Assembly: GCA_900552425.1 (NCBI GenBank)
Contig: URZR01000100.1
Span: forward strand, 1-6,448
Direction: 5' to 3'
DNA from: an uncultured Collinsella sp.
GTDB taxonomy: Bacteria; Actinomycetota; Coriobacteriia; Coriobacteriales; Coriobacteriaceae
Length of the DNA: 6,448 nt
Below are positions 5,701-6,448 of this stretch, piece by piece. Under the pieces are notes generated by a model. That model saw nothing but the letters and a program-made list of their open reading frames with translations. It searched no databases and was not told the DNA's origin. The translations under genes and the position numbers were made by a program. Numbering within the stretch: the stretch's first letter is position 1; each line of letters begins with the position of its first letter.

Positions 5701-6448
5701 GTCAGTCTACGCCCGGCATCGGCCTGATCTCGCCTCCGCCGCATCACGACATCTACTCCATCGAAGACCTGGCCGAGCTCATCTTTGACCTTAAGAACGC
5801 CAACCCTGGCGCACGCGTGTCGGTCAAGCTGGTCAGCGAGGCCGGCGTCGGCACCATCGCCACCGGTGTGGCCAAGGGCGCTGCCGACAAGATCTTGATC
5901 AGCGGCCACAATGGCGGCTCGGGTGCCGCTGCTCGCGATTCGATCTGGCACGCCGGTCTGCCGCTGGAGCTTGGCCTTGCCGAGGCCCAGCAGACGCTGC
6001 TGCAAAACGGCCTGCGCTCGCGCGTGGTGCTCGAGGCCGACGGCAAGCTCATGGACGGCACCGATGTTGCCGTCGCCTGCCTGCTGGGCGCCGAGGAGTT
6101 TGGCTTTGCGACCATGCCGCTCATCTCCATGGGCTGCCTCATGCAGCGCGACTGCCAGCAGGACACCTGCCCGGCCGGCATCGCCACGCAAAATTGCCGT
6201 CTGCGTCGCGGCTTCCGCGGCAAGCCCGAACACGTCGAGCACTTTATGCTCTTTGTTGCCGAGCAACTGCGCGAGGTCATGGCGAGCCTGGGCTTCCGCA
6301 CCGTCGACGAGATGGTCGGCCATCCCGAGTGCTTGCGCCAGATCGAGGTCCCGGGCAACCGCAAGGCCAACCTGCTCGATCTGACGCCCGTGCTGGCGAG
6401 CGCGACCTGCGAGTTTGGTGCCCATATTCCGGGCGCTGACGGTCGCCA
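2742..6448 (+). CDS. gltB: Glutamate synthase large (alpha) subunit, 3'-truncated by window edge
   Basis: The enzyme transfers the amide nitrogen of glutamine to 2-oxoglutarate, giving two glutamates, with electrons from NAD(P)H delivered through the small subunit GltD; it acts in the cytoplasm. The window holds 1235 codons plus two bases of a protein normally about 1500 residues long. Cys21, in DHDACGIGA after a 20-residue leader that is normally removed, is the N-terminal nucleophile of the class II glutaminase domain (about 21-430). This domain also shows RYSTN, HNGEINTLKGN (from His254), GSDS (295-298) and DRNGLRPAR. An Ala/Pro/Asp/Glu-rich linker (about 453-472) leads to the central domain. 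The FMN/synthase domain (from about 840) has NTGAMSYGSIS (884-894), SGEGGED (914-920) and KPGEGGHLPGKK (967-978). Cys1132, Cys1138 and Cys1143 (C-x5-C-x4-C) ligate the 3Fe-4S cluster. The C-terminal beta-helix domain is missing only because the window ends. SGHNGGSGAA (1054-1063) differs from the common GxDGGTGAS. No frameshift is seen. Confidence 0.97.
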   Translation, partial: MQADSAQQQGLYRPEFDHDACGIGALADINGERHHQILDDALSILVNLEHRGGTGLEKNTGDGAGILFQVPHHFFRKEAQKCGQILPAEGDYGVAMLFFPQDDKGVEDARRVFEEGCAEAGVPLLFWREVPVDPHDLGETARACMPTILQAFLGRPDDTPAGDAFERRLYVCRRTIEKKADAEFALRDKIFYVCSMSSRTIVYKGMLVATQMRRFFIDLNDAAVKTAVALVHSRYSTNATPSWERAHPNRFIIHNGEINTLKGNVNWIRAREPNLYSPVLQHDLERVMPIINREGSDSAILDNVLEFLVMNGRPLTRAASMLLPEPWDHNDSLSEERRAYDAYQSMLMEPWDGPAAIAFTDGRTLGAALDRNGLRPARYYVTRDGRFMLASEVGTIEVSPENILTSGCLGPGQMLEVDFARGRVIYNDELRARYAKEKPYRDWIAEETLTVDALDEPAAPAPAEDAEVPAAVRMAKLGYHWDDVDEVVRPMAQQGKAPLASMGIDAPLACLSKKTRSFFDYFYQLFAQVTNPPIDALREHMVTSTTLYLGNHGNLLEDSRTACQLVRLERPLLNEEEFEHICAIDRVGFKTRRFRAVYRRDAGEGALQAALKQLAEDVEAAVRDGVNIVVLSDRAAAGEVPVPSLLAVGCVHNHLIRAGVRTFADIVVECGDAVSPHDFAALVGYSASGIYPYNAHACIRDLAARGDLDVTAEQGIDNYNKAATAGIVSIMSKMGISTVQSYHSAQIFEAVGFTPEFVNAYFAGTVGRVGGMGVEDVEREQNERYDAALAILKSPAPDQLPTLGLTKWRPLGGEDHLIDPQTVYLLQTACREDSYDTFKEYSARLHRTGRAVRLRDLLDFDASGRTPVALDEVEPALNIVRRFNTGAMSYGSISKEAHECMAIAMNRLHGRSNSGEGGEDPRRETPLANGDSKNSAIKQVASARFGVTSRYLCSAFEIQIKMAQGAKPGEGGHLPGKKVYPWIAEVRQSTPGIGLISPPPHHDIYSIEDLAELIFDLKNANPGARVSVKLVSEAGVGTIATGVAKGAADKILISGHNGGSGAAARDSIWHAGLPLELGLAEAQQTLLQNGLRSRVVLEADGKLMDGTDVAVACLLGAEEFGFATMPLISMGCLMQRDCQQDTCPAGIATQNCRLRRGFRGKPEHVEHFMLFVAEQLREVMASLGFRTVDEMVGHPECLRQIEVPGNRKANLLDLTPVLASATCEFGAHIPGADGR

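Noticed and set aside
4275..6425. 716-codon open frame antisense to gltB
   Set aside because: gltB on the plus strand has unmistakable catalytic and cluster motifs over the same bases. Strong GC bias at third codon positions removes stops from the antisense frame. The antisense product is a low-complexity mix rich in His, Ala, Gly, Val and Asp, with no recognisable domain.

Overview
The window looks like chromosomal DNA of a high-GC Gram-positive bacterium. Gene content and protein style suggest the Coriobacteriia (Collinsella-like). That placement rests on recalled family resemblance, not a search. No phage, plasmid, CRISPR, tRNA or rRNA signal was found. All three genes are housekeeping genes, so any novelty is in the intergenic DNA.

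Layout. Positions 1-176 hold no recognisable gene; they contain a foldable GC-rich stretch and one copy of a 57-bp palindromic repeat (E1, 94-150). On the minus strand, gpmA (1509-2282, 2,3-bisphosphoglycerate-dependent phosphoglycerate mutase) is followed after 75 bp by mntH (177-1433, Nramp-type Mn2+/Fe2+ importer), probably as one transcription unit. A 459-bp divergent intergenic region (2283-2741) carries the likely gpmA promoter, a 14-bp palindrome lying almost wholly in that promoter's spacer, two more copies of the 57-bp repeat in tandem (E2, 2421-2477; E3, 2501-2557) and the leader of gltB. On the plus strand, gltB (from 2742 to beyond the right edge) encodes the glutamate synthase large subunit; 1235 codons are present, and the C-terminal part is outside the window.

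Function. The genes serve separate tasks: glycolysis (gpmA), divalent metal import (mntH) and ammonia assimilation into glutamate (gltB, normally working with a small subunit GltD not seen here).

Most notable observation. Three intergenic elements share an exact length of 57 bp, near-identical 16-bp terminal arms (GTCTCGATCTGTAACA and its inverse) and a 25-bp centre with conserved asymmetric bases. All three have the same orientation. Two sit between divergent genes, where a terminator has no obvious job, and none is followed by a clear T-run. They look like a small interspersed palindromic repeat family or a structured regulatory element.
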